Translations under genes and position numbers: made by a program
Shown: positions 1-10,100 of the stretch, piece after piece
How positions within the stretch are numbered: the stretch's first letter is position 1
How the letters are laid out: every line of letters begins with the position of its first letter
Assembly (NCBI GenBank): GCA_034687125.1
Contig: JAQGBZ010000064.1
Location: forward strand, 124,001-188,000
Length of the DNA: 64,000 bases
Direction: 5' to 3'
Source of the DNA: Neelides folsomi
Lineage: Eukaryota; Arthropoda; Collembola; Neelipleona; Neelidae
Notes under the pieces: generated by a model
What the model saw: only the letters and a program-made list of their open reading frames with translations
Database searches by the model: none
Told to the model about the DNA's origin: nothing

Positions 1-113
1 AGAGCAAGAGCAATTCGAGGAAATCTTTATTCTCTCAAGTTTTAAAGTCTTTTAATCTTATTATAACATTCAAAATTTGTTTTAGTAAGTATTGAGTAAA
101 TTATAGCATCAGT

Positions 114-771
114 ATGAATTACAACATGAATCGAAACGATCGCATAGATCGAATCGGAAATCGGTATCAGAAGATGTCAACTCTTGAGTCTGTTATTGTG
201 GAAGATGTGAAAGACGACAGGACTGCCATTGACAGAGAAAAGGTAAACTTTTAATATTTTGACAAGCAAAGTAAAGATTTATTGATGATCATTTAATTTG
301 AATAGACCTGCCCCCTGCTCCTTCGAGTATTTTGTAGCACTGGTCGACATAACCAGGCCAGCGATTTTAATGGTGGGAATGTTCCAGCTAATGAACTCCA
401 GATTTACACTTGGTAAACTTTATACATCATCTTTAGCTTGTCCGTATTACGAAAATGATAATAAATATATTTTAATTAGGATGGATGCCACTCTTAAAGA
501 ATTATCGGGGCTGGTAAAGGAAGTGAATCCTGACGCACGCCGACATGGGACAGTTTTTGACTTCTCGATCGTGTACCCAGAATTTCAAAGGCCAATTTAC
601 CGGATAAGAGGAATTGGACAAACTGTGTCACACCAGAAGACTCCAGATGACAACAAAACATTGGCACAGCTTCAATTCACAATCGGGGACTACATGGATA
701 TAGCCATCACTCCCCCGAGCCGGGTTATTCCTCAGATGAACATGCAAAGGGGAGGAAGACGTTTCCACTAA
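114..771 (+). CDS. SAP18: SAP18, Sin3A-associated protein 18 kDa (3 coding exons)
   Basis: Exons 114-242, 306-412 and 480-771 join to 528 nt (175 aa). SAP18 is a small ubiquitin-like-fold nuclear protein. With RNPS1 and ACIN1 or pinin it forms the ASAP/PSAP complexes on the exon junction complex, and it was first found with the Sin3-HDAC corepressor. Family landmarks are plain: IDREKTCPLLLRVF at the exon 1/2 junction, NVPANELQIYTWMDATLKEL across exons 2/3, LVKEVNPDARR, and the near-invariant GDYMDIAITPP near the end. Donors (gtaaac twice) and acceptors (aatag, attag) keep frame, with introns of 63 and 67 bp. The first in-frame ATG was taken. It adds about 20 basic N-terminal residues (MNYNMNRNDRIDRIGN...) ahead of a second ATG (MSTLES...) that would give a length closer to vertebrate SAP18, so the start is uncertain. 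The C-terminus ends RGGRRFH, a basic tail like the family's. No canonical AATAAA was seen just downstream. Confidence 0.95.
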
Positions 772-1174
772 AGTGTGAACAATTAGACATAAACTTAAAT
801 ACACCTTAGGATATTTTTCTAATGTCTATTCAAAATAGTTGACGGTTTAATTATTTGTAATAGGCTCCCCCTTTAAGCCGTGATTCATCCTTCCCCGTTA
901 TGCAAAATTGTCATTATAGGTAATTATTATAAAATAAGAACTTTTCACCATTTTGTTATATTTGGTCAAACTTACGATTCATTAGTTCTTGTGTGCGAGC
1001 GGAAAATTATTGTATGCGTTTTGTTTTTTGGGAAAATAAGACCCAATAATATATTAATGAATATGGTGTGATTTGGTTTTTGGTTAAAAAATTAGTAATA
1101 ACATACTTATATACTTATTTTAATTAGCCTTAGCAAGTTAATTAAAAATAGATACTTGTATAGCTAGTATAATA
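772..1174. other. AT-rich spacer downstream of SAP18
   Basis: SAP18 3' UTR and intergenic DNA. It is very AT-rich with no coding signal recognised. A 63-codon ORF at 880-1071 has no family resemblance and looks accidental. Confidence 0.5.
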
Positions 1175-1729
1175 CTGATGGTGATGCACTGGATTTTTTA
1201 ATATTTCTGTTATGAATTACTTGTATTTTTAAATGAATATTTTTAAAATAATATCTTAAAGAAACTACATCTTCATATTCTTTCTATATCCCCCATCGAT
1301 TTCTTCTTTATAGCTCATTGAACATTAGATTAGTTAGGGTGAATTCTCCTTGCCATTTCTCATTAAGGTAAAAAGTCGCAATTGGTGATATCTCCATTAA
1401 ACTTTCTAGGAGATTCCATTATTTCAATATCGCCAGTTGACAGAATCAAAAGTCAAATTGTACAAAGAAAATTTTCAAAAATTTAATGTCTTTCTATCCA
1501 AAATCATATAACATTTAATGTGAATACCATACACTGCGACTTTTCATCTAAATGAGAAATGTAGAGATTTTACATCTTCCAACTTTTCATAAAGTAATAA
1601 AGGAAAACTTGAAATGGTTATTTAAAGAAATAGATGCAAAATTTTTAAGATATTGATTTAAAAAAACAAATGATCCACGACAGAAATATAAAAGAAATCC
1701 CATTCTCAAACCCAGTGCATCACCCTCAG
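1175..1729. mobile_element. Fold-back MITE, Tc1/mariner-like (TA target site)
   Basis: The two ends are inverted copies. The left end reads CTGATGGTGATGCACTGG and the reverse complement of the right end reads CTGAGGGTGATGCACTGG (17 of 18 identical). Similarity continues inward in patches (ATATTTCTGT, TTTTTAAAT, ATATCTTAAA, CATTTCTCATT.A..T.AAAAGTCGCA), so most of the 555 bp is an imperfect palindrome. Each end abuts a TA dinucleotide (1173-1174 and 1730-1731), the usual target duplication of Tc1/mariner-type elements. There is no transposase ORF, so it is non-autonomous. The inner arms have diverged, suggesting an old insertion. It lies in the spacer between SAP18 and FBXO30/40 and breaks no gene. 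Confidence 0.8.
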
Positions 1730-1911
1730 TACGACTCTTTTTTATTTTATTAAATAATATAAATAAAGTATAGCATTATGTATAATTATTACAAATTCCT
1801 CCTTGTTTGATTTTTCATAAAAACGTTAAGTTGCACTCATTATGTACTTTATGTGTGTAAAATATTTTGAGGAAGAATCCTCAATCTCCTTATCTATTAT
1901 TCTAATTAGCA

Positions 1912-2238
1912 ATGCCATGGCAATCACCTTCCCGTTTCCTGCTAAGAGTCCAAGGCTCCTTTTTCATTCTATTAAGAAACTCCCCTGCCCCTGCTATCTC
2001 TATCCAATCCAATACGGCCACGGAAGACGCTTGCTGGAAATACTCATCCGCCTCCCTTGAAATTGCTCTCGACTTCGCTCTTCATTCATCTGCTACACCT
2101 GGGCTCGTTCGCGACACTGTTCATCGCGCTCCAAGGCTTTACGCTCAATTCACCAAGTTTCCCAATTCGTTCCCTTCTCATACTTTATTTAATTTTCAAG
2201 TTATTCTTCATTTATTTCTTTCATTTAATTCCCTTTAA
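1912..2238 (+). CDS. Doubtful unidentified ORF in a GC-richer patch
   Basis: An open frame of 108 codons in a patch (about 1905-2190) clearly richer in G+C and CpG than the flanking AT-rich spacer. The frame favours pyrimidines at third positions. Its first ~35 residues contain arginines and no acidic residue (MPWQSPSRFLLRVQG...), as in mitochondrial presequences, but I do not recognise the protein. The last ~20 residues run into AT-rich DNA and are probably not coding, so a splice or an earlier end is possible. An acceptor-like ctaattag lies just upstream. The minus strand is also open over about 1903-2080, so the true strand is undecided. It could equally be a non-coding CpG-rich element. 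Confidence 0.25.
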   Translation: MPWQSPSRFLLRVQGSFFILLRNSPAPAISIQSNTATEDACWKYSSASLEIALDFALHSSATPGLVRDTVHRAPRLYAQFTKFPNSFPSHTLFNFQVILHLFLSFNSL

Positions 2239-2240
2239 TT

Positions 2241-2827
2241 AATTATTACTATTTGTGCTCAAGTTCATTATTGGTTATATAAAGCAAGTTATAATTTATT
2301 CATTTTGTGCTTTTTCTCCGCATTAGCTCACCGGTCCATTCTGGTCGTCAAAATATCCATTCATTTGATTTATTAGCAATAAAATCTATGCATAGTTCAA
2401 TACACAAACAATAAAGATTTTTTTACATTTATTCATTTGGTTAATGCACACCGTAATAAATGTATAAAATTTAAATACAAATTATTTTTTTACTTCTCTT
2501 TTTAACAAAAGTATTATACATAATCACAATAACAATTCCAGCCTTTGATTATTTTTATTAAATATTAAAATGCGCCCATAAAAAATTCAATTCATTGGAT
2601 TCAGTCAAATTCAATGCGTTTGAAGGAAGCATTTGATTTAGTGAGTAGGTGTTTATTTACTTAGGTATTATAATTGATCCAGCGTAACTCCATATGAGAA
2701 TGGTTCAGTTTTGACATTCCTAAATAAGTATGTAGATTTTAGTAATATGTAATACCATTATAGTAAATAAACAGTGTGTATCATAACTATTTATCATACA
2801 TACTAATGGGATTAATATTTTTACTAC
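2241..2827. other. AT-rich spacer including the FBXO30/40-like 3' UTR
   Basis: No coding region seen. On the minus strand a polyadenylation hexamer (TTTATT on the plus strand) lies at 2652-2657, about 170 bp past the FBXO30/40 stop, so the right part is probably its 3' UTR. The remainder is low-complexity AT-rich DNA. Confidence 0.5.
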
Positions 2828-4715
2828 CTACCTTTCAAAGCTTGGGCATGATTTCATATGATTGGCCATTCTTCCGATATCACCAAATGACCAATTCTTG
2901 ATGGGTGTGAAGGATGTTGTAAATAACCATTTCTGGTATGAGTAATTTTAGAATGAATATCGTTAATTTTCATCATTGATCATCGTTTATCGTAATTAAG
3001 GTAATATCTTACGTATGAAACGACATCCCATTTTGACTCTTTTTTCTCCCATTGCAATACTACAATTCCTCTTTCCAGAAGCACCGTTTCACAAATTCTT
3101 CGGAATTCCTTGTTGACCATCGAAAGCGAACTTAGGCTAAATTGGTTTTGATGTACAATCAATATTTTAAAACTTATAATAATTTTATTTGTGCAATCTA
3201 TTTGTATGTCTAGTATAGAGTAAATATATGTCTCACCTCAGAGGATCCAAGAATTTTGTCAAATGAATAAGAAGTTCAACTGGAAGATCTCCCAAAGATA
3301 CCAAATTAAAAGCTTTCTCTTTAGCTTCATTCTCTAGAATAGATAACAGAATATTAAACGACTACAATTTATGTCATCATAATCCTATAGGCTTTTACCA
3401 TTCTCTTTGGTTTTTGGATAAAATGTTCTGAGTTCGTCATTTAAAACAACTTCATGAGAGGAATTGTATGGGAAGAGTCTCTCAATTCCAAAGGAGCATC
3501 CATAATTTGCTACCGGACATCTCGTGAATAGCCACCCATTCAATTGAGTTTCAATCTCAGCATGGACATTTTTAAAGTGAGATGCAAATTCATCTCTTCT
3601 GAATTCTTCAGCACACATGAACGTGTAAATCTGGTCGGGTTTCTTCAGGTATCTCGTGATGACTTCAACGACAAGGCTCAACTCAACTTTCTTATTTTCT
3701 TGATTCTCAATCCCTTCAATCTTCTTCACCTTGTATTCTTTCAATTCTGCCTTTTTTTCAATTTTATTGTCATTATTTTCGCATGGTTTTTTAATAATAT
3801 CATCGGGATTTGGTTCAACTTTTAATGTTGAGTTGAGTTTACTACACAAACTGCAAATGAGCCCAGGAGGAGAATTCTTTTCTCCCCAAGGAGTATCACT
3901 ATTCTCGTTCAATTCCGATTCACTTGAAATTTCATCCAGGCTAACTCGCAATTTTTCTCCCTTAGCAGTGTCTTGGATAGTCAGAGGGATTCTGGAGGCT
4001 GAAACACCCAATGGCATAACTGGATGTCGGCCTGTCATATAATTTCGTAGTGTCTTTTGCAAAGAGTGTGGAAGCTCTGTTTTCCATTTTAAAATTGTAT
4101 TCTCATCTCGCAGTGTTGAAGCCGAATCTACACAATATAAAATGTTTTATAATTGATTAAAAAGTAAAATACACACAAGACACAAAATTGGCAAATTGTG
4201 TCATTGTAATTTTTCATATTAAGTTTATTCTGTAATAAGAAAATGTTCTAACCTAATTGTCTTGAATTAAGTTCAAATGGTCGATTAGTTTCTGGACGGA
4301 GAGGCCACCGGTTCCATTCCATTGTGCAAGCAATGACACTGAACAAATAAAAAGTTCATTTTTCCCTTATTAAATTGTTTATCACAAATTCAGTAGTTAA
4401 TTTTTTCGGGATTATTGTTATAAATCAAACAAACCTTGCTGGACATCTTTGTAGATGAACTCCTCTTTCCTTTCTTTCAAGGACAACTGGACATCCGTAT
4501 TGATAATTAATACAATTGACTTTCACATTCGGACAGAGCAATTCGTGCTCATCCGTTTTGCACAAATGGAATCTTTGATGACACTTGTTCGAACACCTAA
4601 CAATTGGACATTCATTTTCTAACTGGTCCTTAATTTTACATTGTGACAAGTTAATACAAGTTAAACAATGAGTATTATGAAATTCCGCTGAGCACTTTTC
4701 ACCATTGTTTGTCAT
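2828..4715 (-). CDS. FBXO30/FBXO40-like F-box protein with TRAF-type zinc finger (6 exons)
   Basis: Exons in gene order are 4435-4715, 4253-4338, 3399-4127, 3237-3333, 3013-3136 and 2828-2932. Together they make 1422 nt (473 aa), and all introns are 65-125 bp. The N-terminus is a TRAF-type zinc finger with paired Cys/His (HCLTC...CPIVRC...FHLCKTDEHELLCPNVKVNC...GCPVVL...CPA), followed by the family signature CTMEWNRWP. The middle is Lys/Glu-rich and poorly conserved. Next comes the second family signature, FMCAEEFRRDEFASHFKNVH and NGWLFTRCPVANYGC. The F-box follows (SLGDLPVELLIHLTKFLDPL, SLSSLSMVNKEFRRICE), then RGIVVLQWEKK and a tail matching the family's C-terminal block (FTTSFTPIKNWSFGDIGRMA). 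FBXO30 and FBXO40 are substrate receptors of SCF ubiquitin ligases, studied mainly in vertebrate muscle. An arthropod single copy cannot be assigned to one paralogue. The stop (TAG) sits where a gtaggt donor could also be used, so about 30 further C-terminal residues in an unseen exon cannot be excluded. Confidence 0.92.
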
Positions 4716-5154
4716 TTGACCAGGAAATTTCGGAGAGATTCACTAGAATTCGGAGCGTTTATTCTAACTTATATTGCAATAATTGAATATGAAGTAAAGG
4801 GGTTTAGATATGACCAACTTATAAGAAAAAAGGACGACTATCGAATTCCTAATAAGGAATTCCTAATAACTTAAGGATAAAAAAGGATAAAGAGAATCTG
4901 AACAACATTCCATTTATCGTCATAAAAGAGAAGGGGGAAAGAAGTTACAATGAAACTTCATGACGCTAGAAGTGAATCTGTTGCAGGAGCTTCTTGTGGC
5001 TTTTATTTAAATTGTCGGTATCTTTTTCTTTTAACTTCAATCAATTTCAATTTCTAATTCAATCAACTGAATCAACTCAACAATTCAACAACTTCAACTT
5101 ATCAACAGTTATCAACTTATTAACGCTAATTGTGGTTTCATAATTTTAATCGTA
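4716..5154. promoter_or_regulatory. Bidirectional promoter interval between FBXO30/40-like and PPIE
   Basis: The two start codons face away from each other with 439 bp between them, so both promoters and 5' UTRs must fit here unless there are unseen upstream exons. A direct duplication of GGAATTCCTAATAA-like sequence is visible around 4843-4872. The interval 5033-5125 is a degenerate run of CAACT/TCAAC/AATTC words that probably forms the PPIE 5' UTR. No TATA box or other core element is assigned with confidence. Confidence 0.55.
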
Positions 5155-6738
5155 ATGTCTACACCACAATCACTAAAGCGTACTGTTTATGTTGGTAAGA
5201 TCTTTTAAAAACTCGATTAAATCGCTTATACTTTGATTTGACTTTTACAATAACATTTAATTATTTGTATTTTAGGAAGCTTAGCTGAAGAAGTTGATGT
5301 TGAAACGGTTAAAGCTGCTTTTATTCCATTTGGAGACATCAACGATGTTCAAATGCCACTTGACTATGATTCTCAAAAACACCGTGGATTCGCCTTTGTT
5401 GAATTTGAAGCTGCGGAGGATGCATCAGCAGCAATTGATAATATGGTAATTATTGTTTTATATAAGATATATTACATTTAAGATCTTCAGACACTATTTA
5501 TCTAGAGTGAATAAATTACTGTTTAATGTTTAATAAAATTAATGTGCTAAAAAGTTAAATTATTATTTTATATGTGGAATTTTAGAACGATTCGGAGATG
5601 TTTGGTAGAACCATCAGAGTTAACATGGCGAGACCAATGAAAGTTAAAGACTTTACTACGAGAGCAATTTGGCAGGATGACACTTGGCTTCAGAAGCATG
5701 CAGGAGAAACTCTTGGTGTTGATGATGAAAACGGTGGTGAAGGAGGAGAGTCGGAAAACAAAAAACCCAAAGGAGACTACGAAGAACCATCCGCTGGAGT
5801 TGTAATTTTCTAATCAATATTTTTGGATTATATTTCAATTTTAAGGATGAATTGACTATCGTTATATTGTTTTATAGGAACTTGTAGGTGCAAGTCCGGA
5901 TGTTCGTAAACCGAAGAACCCTCAAGTATATCTCGATATTAAGATAGGAAAAATGATCGTCGGAAGAATGTCATTTGTTCTAAGAAACGACATTGCTCCA
6001 TTGACAGCGGAGAATTTTAGATGTCTTTGCACCCACGAGAAGGGATATGGATACCAAGGTTCAGTGCTCCACAGAGTTATACCGGGATTTGTGAGTTTAA
6101 CGTTATATCAATTTTATATGTTTTTACATATTTACTTATACAATAGTAGCTACATGTAATATAAATCATGAAAAAATCCAGCAATTCTGTAATCAATTAA
6201 TTTCACAGGAATCTATAATTACATTTTAAATTTTAAATTCAGATGGCTCAGGGGGGAGATTTTACGAATAACGATGGGACTGGCGGAAAATCAATTTATG
6301 GAGGAAAGTTTGCAGATGAGAACTTCACACTTCGTCATTCAGCTCCAGGAACGTTATCCATGGCTAACTCAGGAGCAAATACTAATGGATCACAATTTTT
6401 CATATCTTTTCAACCAACAAATTGGTAGGATTTAATTATTAAAGTCATAATTTTACTACCTACTCTATGCATCCTATTTACATTTTTTGATAAATTGAAT
6501 ATATTTTAGGCTCGACGGAAAACATGTCGTGTTTGGACTGATTATTTCTGGACTAGATATTCTTAAGAAAATTGAGGTAATTTATTAATACGGGATATTT
6601 TTATATTAAACTATGCAAATTTTCTTGATGAAAATAATAATTGTGAATTAATAATTGTTTAAATCTTAGAAATTCGGTTCTAAAACTGGAAAAACGTCGG
6701 AGAAGATCACAGTTGTTGCTTGCGGAGAATTAGTTTAA
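5155..6738 (+). CDS. PPIE: PPIE, peptidyl-prolyl cis-trans isomerase E / cyclophilin 33 (7 exons)
   Basis: Exons 5155-5194, 5276-5445, 5586-5801, 5878-6090, 6243-6424, 6510-6576 and 6670-6738 give 957 nt (318 aa), close to the length usual for the family. PPIE is a nuclear spliceosome-associated prolyl isomerase that binds RNA and, in vertebrates, the MLL PHD finger. Residues ~8-85 are an RRM with RNP2 (VYVGSL) and RNP1 (RGFAFVEF), followed by [11 protein letters not shown]. The linker is acidic ([12 protein letters not shown]). Residues ~150-318 are the cyclophilin domain: [11 protein letters not shown], the active-site segment [20 protein letters not shown] (catalytic Arg, Phe, Met and Gln present), GSQFFIS and [10 protein letters not shown]. 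The last keeps the Trp required for cyclosporin A binding and the His of the active site, so the enzyme should be active. The third exon ends at a gtaatt donor that splits an otherwise read-through frame. An AATAAA follows at 6861-6866. Confidence 0.97.
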
Positions 6739-6860
6739 GTTTTGTAAAATCATTTTTTATATTTTCTTATGACTAGTTTATATTTACAATTAAATATTTT
6801 ATAATTCCATATTTAAAAATGATTTGGAATACAATTAATATTTTGACTTACATTATGTGT

Positions 6861-6866
6861 AATAAA
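6861..6866 (+). terminator. Likely polyadenylation signal of PPIE
   Basis: Canonical AATAAA 123 bp past the PPIE stop codon and before the next gene on the same strand. Confidence 0.45.
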
Positions 6867-6897
6867 ATTATAGTTTTGATTATTATCTTAAAGTCAT

Positions 6898-7089
6898 TTA
6901 ATTAACCAACTCTTCGTACGTACATCCACTTAGAAACAAGACATTGTTAGTTTGCATGAGAAACTTGATGATTTCTTTTTGATTCATAATCATATAAACT
7001 TTAAAAAAATCTGAATGCGTCATCGATCGCACCGTGAAACGTAACGTGACGACCTGTTGAATCGCCACATTGCGTCTTTGTTTGATCAA
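6898..7089 (-). CDS. Doubtful 63-aa ORF head-to-head with DNAAF1
   Basis: A single-exon ORF starting 53 bp upstream of the DNAAF1 ATG on the other strand. Its product is mildly basic at the N-terminus (MIKQRRNVAIQQVV) and ends GCTYEELVN. I recognise no family. The CpG-richer part (about 7015-7090) may simply be the DNAAF1 promoter. A real small gene sharing a bidirectional promoter is possible but unsupported beyond the open frame. Confidence 0.2.
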   Translation of the reverse strand: MIKQRRNVAIQQVVTLRFTVRSMTHSDFFKVYMIMNQKEIIKFLMQTNNVLFLSGCTYEELVN

Positions 7090-7141
7090 TTGGTGTCAAC
7101 CATAAACTCAAAACGATCCTCGAATTTTTATTATTAACATC

Positions 7142-10100
7142 ATGGAGTGCGATAAAACCCACGAAAGCGAAAGTTCATCAGCGGTCAAGTAAATTAAAAT
7201 ACAATTATTGTCACCATAAAATCATTTAAAGGGATAAATGTCCGATTTAAATGTCTTCTTATTGTTAGAATGACGAGTGTGTATTTGAAGAAACATTGTA
7301 AGGAATTAAAACTTTACTACACTCCAAATCTCAATGATGTTCTTTATCTTCATTTTAAAGGTAAGTATTTTAACTAACATTAAATATAAGAATTTTAATG
7401 TTGATCATTAATCATATTAGTATCTATCAATTTGTATCTGATATTTTGAACTTTATTTAAATAGGATTCACAAAAATTGAAAATTTGGAAGAGTATACGG
7501 GATTGAAAGTGTTGTGGCTTGAGTCAAATGGTATTCAAAAAATTGAAAATTTAGATAATCAGATCGAGTTGAGATCCCTATATCTTCATCAAAACTGTTT
7601 GAGAAAGATTGAGAACTTGGAAGCGCTACAGAAATTGGATACTCTAAATTTAAGTCAGAATATCATAAGGAAAATTGAAAACTTGAGTGAGTTATAAACA
7701 GGGCTGTGAAGTTTAGGTGCATACCTTTTCTTTATTGGTCAGAAATGTTCAAAAAAAACTTTTTGGCTAGGCATGTTTCATATAAAATAGACCCCGATTA
7801 TGCAATAAAATTCACACCTATTTTAGCATCGGCACCTTTTTCACCTATTCATACCTATTTTAACTATTGAAAACCTATTTCCCAAGTTTTTGCCAACATG
7901 TTTCTCAAAAACAATAAAAACTTAAAATGGTTCCTCTAAATGATACTGTGAACATAATTGTAAACACATACATACCACCTATATACTACCTATATACCTA
8001 TAGCATAAAGGCTAATTCTTTGAGGGTCTCTAGCTAGGAAAAAATGAATTCGGCGTTAAAACCTCCCAACTAATTATATCAACAACCTCATATTAAATGA
8101 CCGATAACGCCGATAAGTGTCTTTTTTTATATTTTCACATTATTACTAAATGCAGTTTTACTCAAAATTTTATGGTATTTTGAATATCGAAACTAAAAAT
8201 TTTTAATATAGCGATTTACTGAAAAGTGCTAGACACGCAAAGCTATACTTGAAACTCTATTATTTAGAGTACTTACTCTAAACTATTTTTGCATTAAAAT
8301 TTTCGAATTTTCAAAATTTTGATAAAATTTAATTAACAATTCGAAATTTCAAAATTTTAAGTGTGGTCGCTTAATGTTAGTTCAAATTATTTTGTAGATA
8401 AAATTACTAGAACTCTAAAGATTAAAAATATTAAATAATTTGAACTATACTATAATGCATTCGCGATGCGAATAACTGTTCATTAAAGCTTGTTATTGAA
8501 AATGCATATGTGGGGCCCTCGAAACGCTTGTCCAAGTTTCCATATAAGCCCTACTTGAGCATTTTCAATAATGCGTTTTAAACTTGCACTTGTTCCCAGC
8601 GCGAATCAGGTATATTTCCCATATTAGTCCCTCTTGAGCATTTTCAATGCGCTTTAAGCTCACGGGTATTAGCAGCGCAAATTCATTATAGGTTCTCATT
8701 TTAAGTTTGCACCGTTGACAACGGTTGAGGTAGAAAGGTAATTTTCTGTGTTAGCTGATAATCGGAAATTATTTACGGTTTAAAATTAAGAGATGTTGGG
8801 TGTTTACACTAACAAGGAAACATTAGATTATGTAACTCGCGTACAGGGTCAAGGGGTATTGGATAATTAAGACCATCATTAGGAATGATGAACCCATGTA
8901 AAACTCGTCTGCAAGTTTCAGAGGTCAAAATGTTATGACCTTTTGAAAATTCATTTAAAAACTTTTTCCCTGTTCGAAGTTCAAAATCCCATGTTAAATA
9001 CAGTCTAAGTTTTGAGAAAGTGAACGACGTTTTGATATGCTATTAACACGTAGAGGGCGTATACATAGTACATCAATGTTTACACAAAAAACGCTTCAAC
9101 TTTCTAAAATTTAGACGGGATTTAACATGGGATTTTGAACTTCGAACAAGGCAAGTGAAAATTTTTCTAAAAGGTCATAACATTTTGATCTCTGAAATTT
9201 GCAGACGAGTTTTAAATGGGTTCATCATTTATAATGATGGTCTTGTCCAATACCCCTTGACCCTGTACGCGAGTTACATAATCTAATGTTCTCTTGTAAG
9301 AACTCATAAGTGTTTAATGAATAAGTTTACGAATTTTAACACAAAACTCGCACCTATTTTCATACCTATTTTCTCGAAATTCATACCTATTTACCTACCT
9401 ATTTTCTCGAATTTGGCACCTAAACTTCACAGCCCTGGTTATAAATAATATAAAATATTCTAACTTTGATGAATTGAATAAAATTTCCGATTATAATCCT
9501 TTTTAAATAGGCTGTTGTCCGTTCTTGAATACATTGAATCTTGCAAATAATTTTTTAACTGATGCAGAAGATATTGGCCATTTAATTGATTGTGAATTCA
9601 TTTCAATCCTTGATTTGTCGCATAATCAACTTGACGATCTTAATATTGTTCAGGTAATATTCATCTATTATGTTTTCTATAAAATTTGATGAGAATCGTG
9701 CCATGAAATGATGATACATAATATTATATAATTTATCAAATGTATTTAATAAGTTTAATTCATTCATTTAAGGTATTTTGCTCAATGTTAAACCTTAGAG
9801 TCTTGTACCTCAAAGGAAATCCATGCGTTCGAAAGATTAAAAACTATCGTCGAAATCTTATTCTTCGTTGTGTATGAAATTCCTAAATATTTATTATGTT
9901 AAATAATATTTTTTCAAAGTCATTCAAACGTTGCTTTTATTGATTAAAAATATTTGCAGAAACAATTATCATATCTTGACGACCGCCCAGTGTTCCCTAT
10001 TGAGAGGGCCTGCACTGAAGCATGGTAATTTCCAACATACATGATTTCTCAACAGACGGAAAATTGCCATGTCGAGTCCCTAAAGAGTAAAATGTTAATT

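Larger units (their letters stand above)
7699..9437. mobile_element. Non-autonomous hAT-type DNA transposon in DNAAF1 intron 3
   Basis: 1739 bp bounded by perfect 22-bp terminal inverted repeats starting CAGGGCTGTGAAGTTTAGG at the left end (7699-7720) and inverted at 9416-9437. It is flanked by identical 8-bp duplications GTTATAAA. CAGGG termini plus an 8-bp duplication are the hAT superfamily hallmark. Subterminal regions carry several copies of ACCTATTT in the same orientation at both ends (7810-7885 and 9350-9410). No transposase ORF is present. Inside are a ~77-bp-period direct duplication (about 8537-8608 and 8614-8685) and a large palindrome (8812-9297). The perfect terminal repeats and duplication suggest a fairly recent insertion. 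Removing the element and one duplication leaves a 77-bp intron, like its neighbours. Confidence 0.92.
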
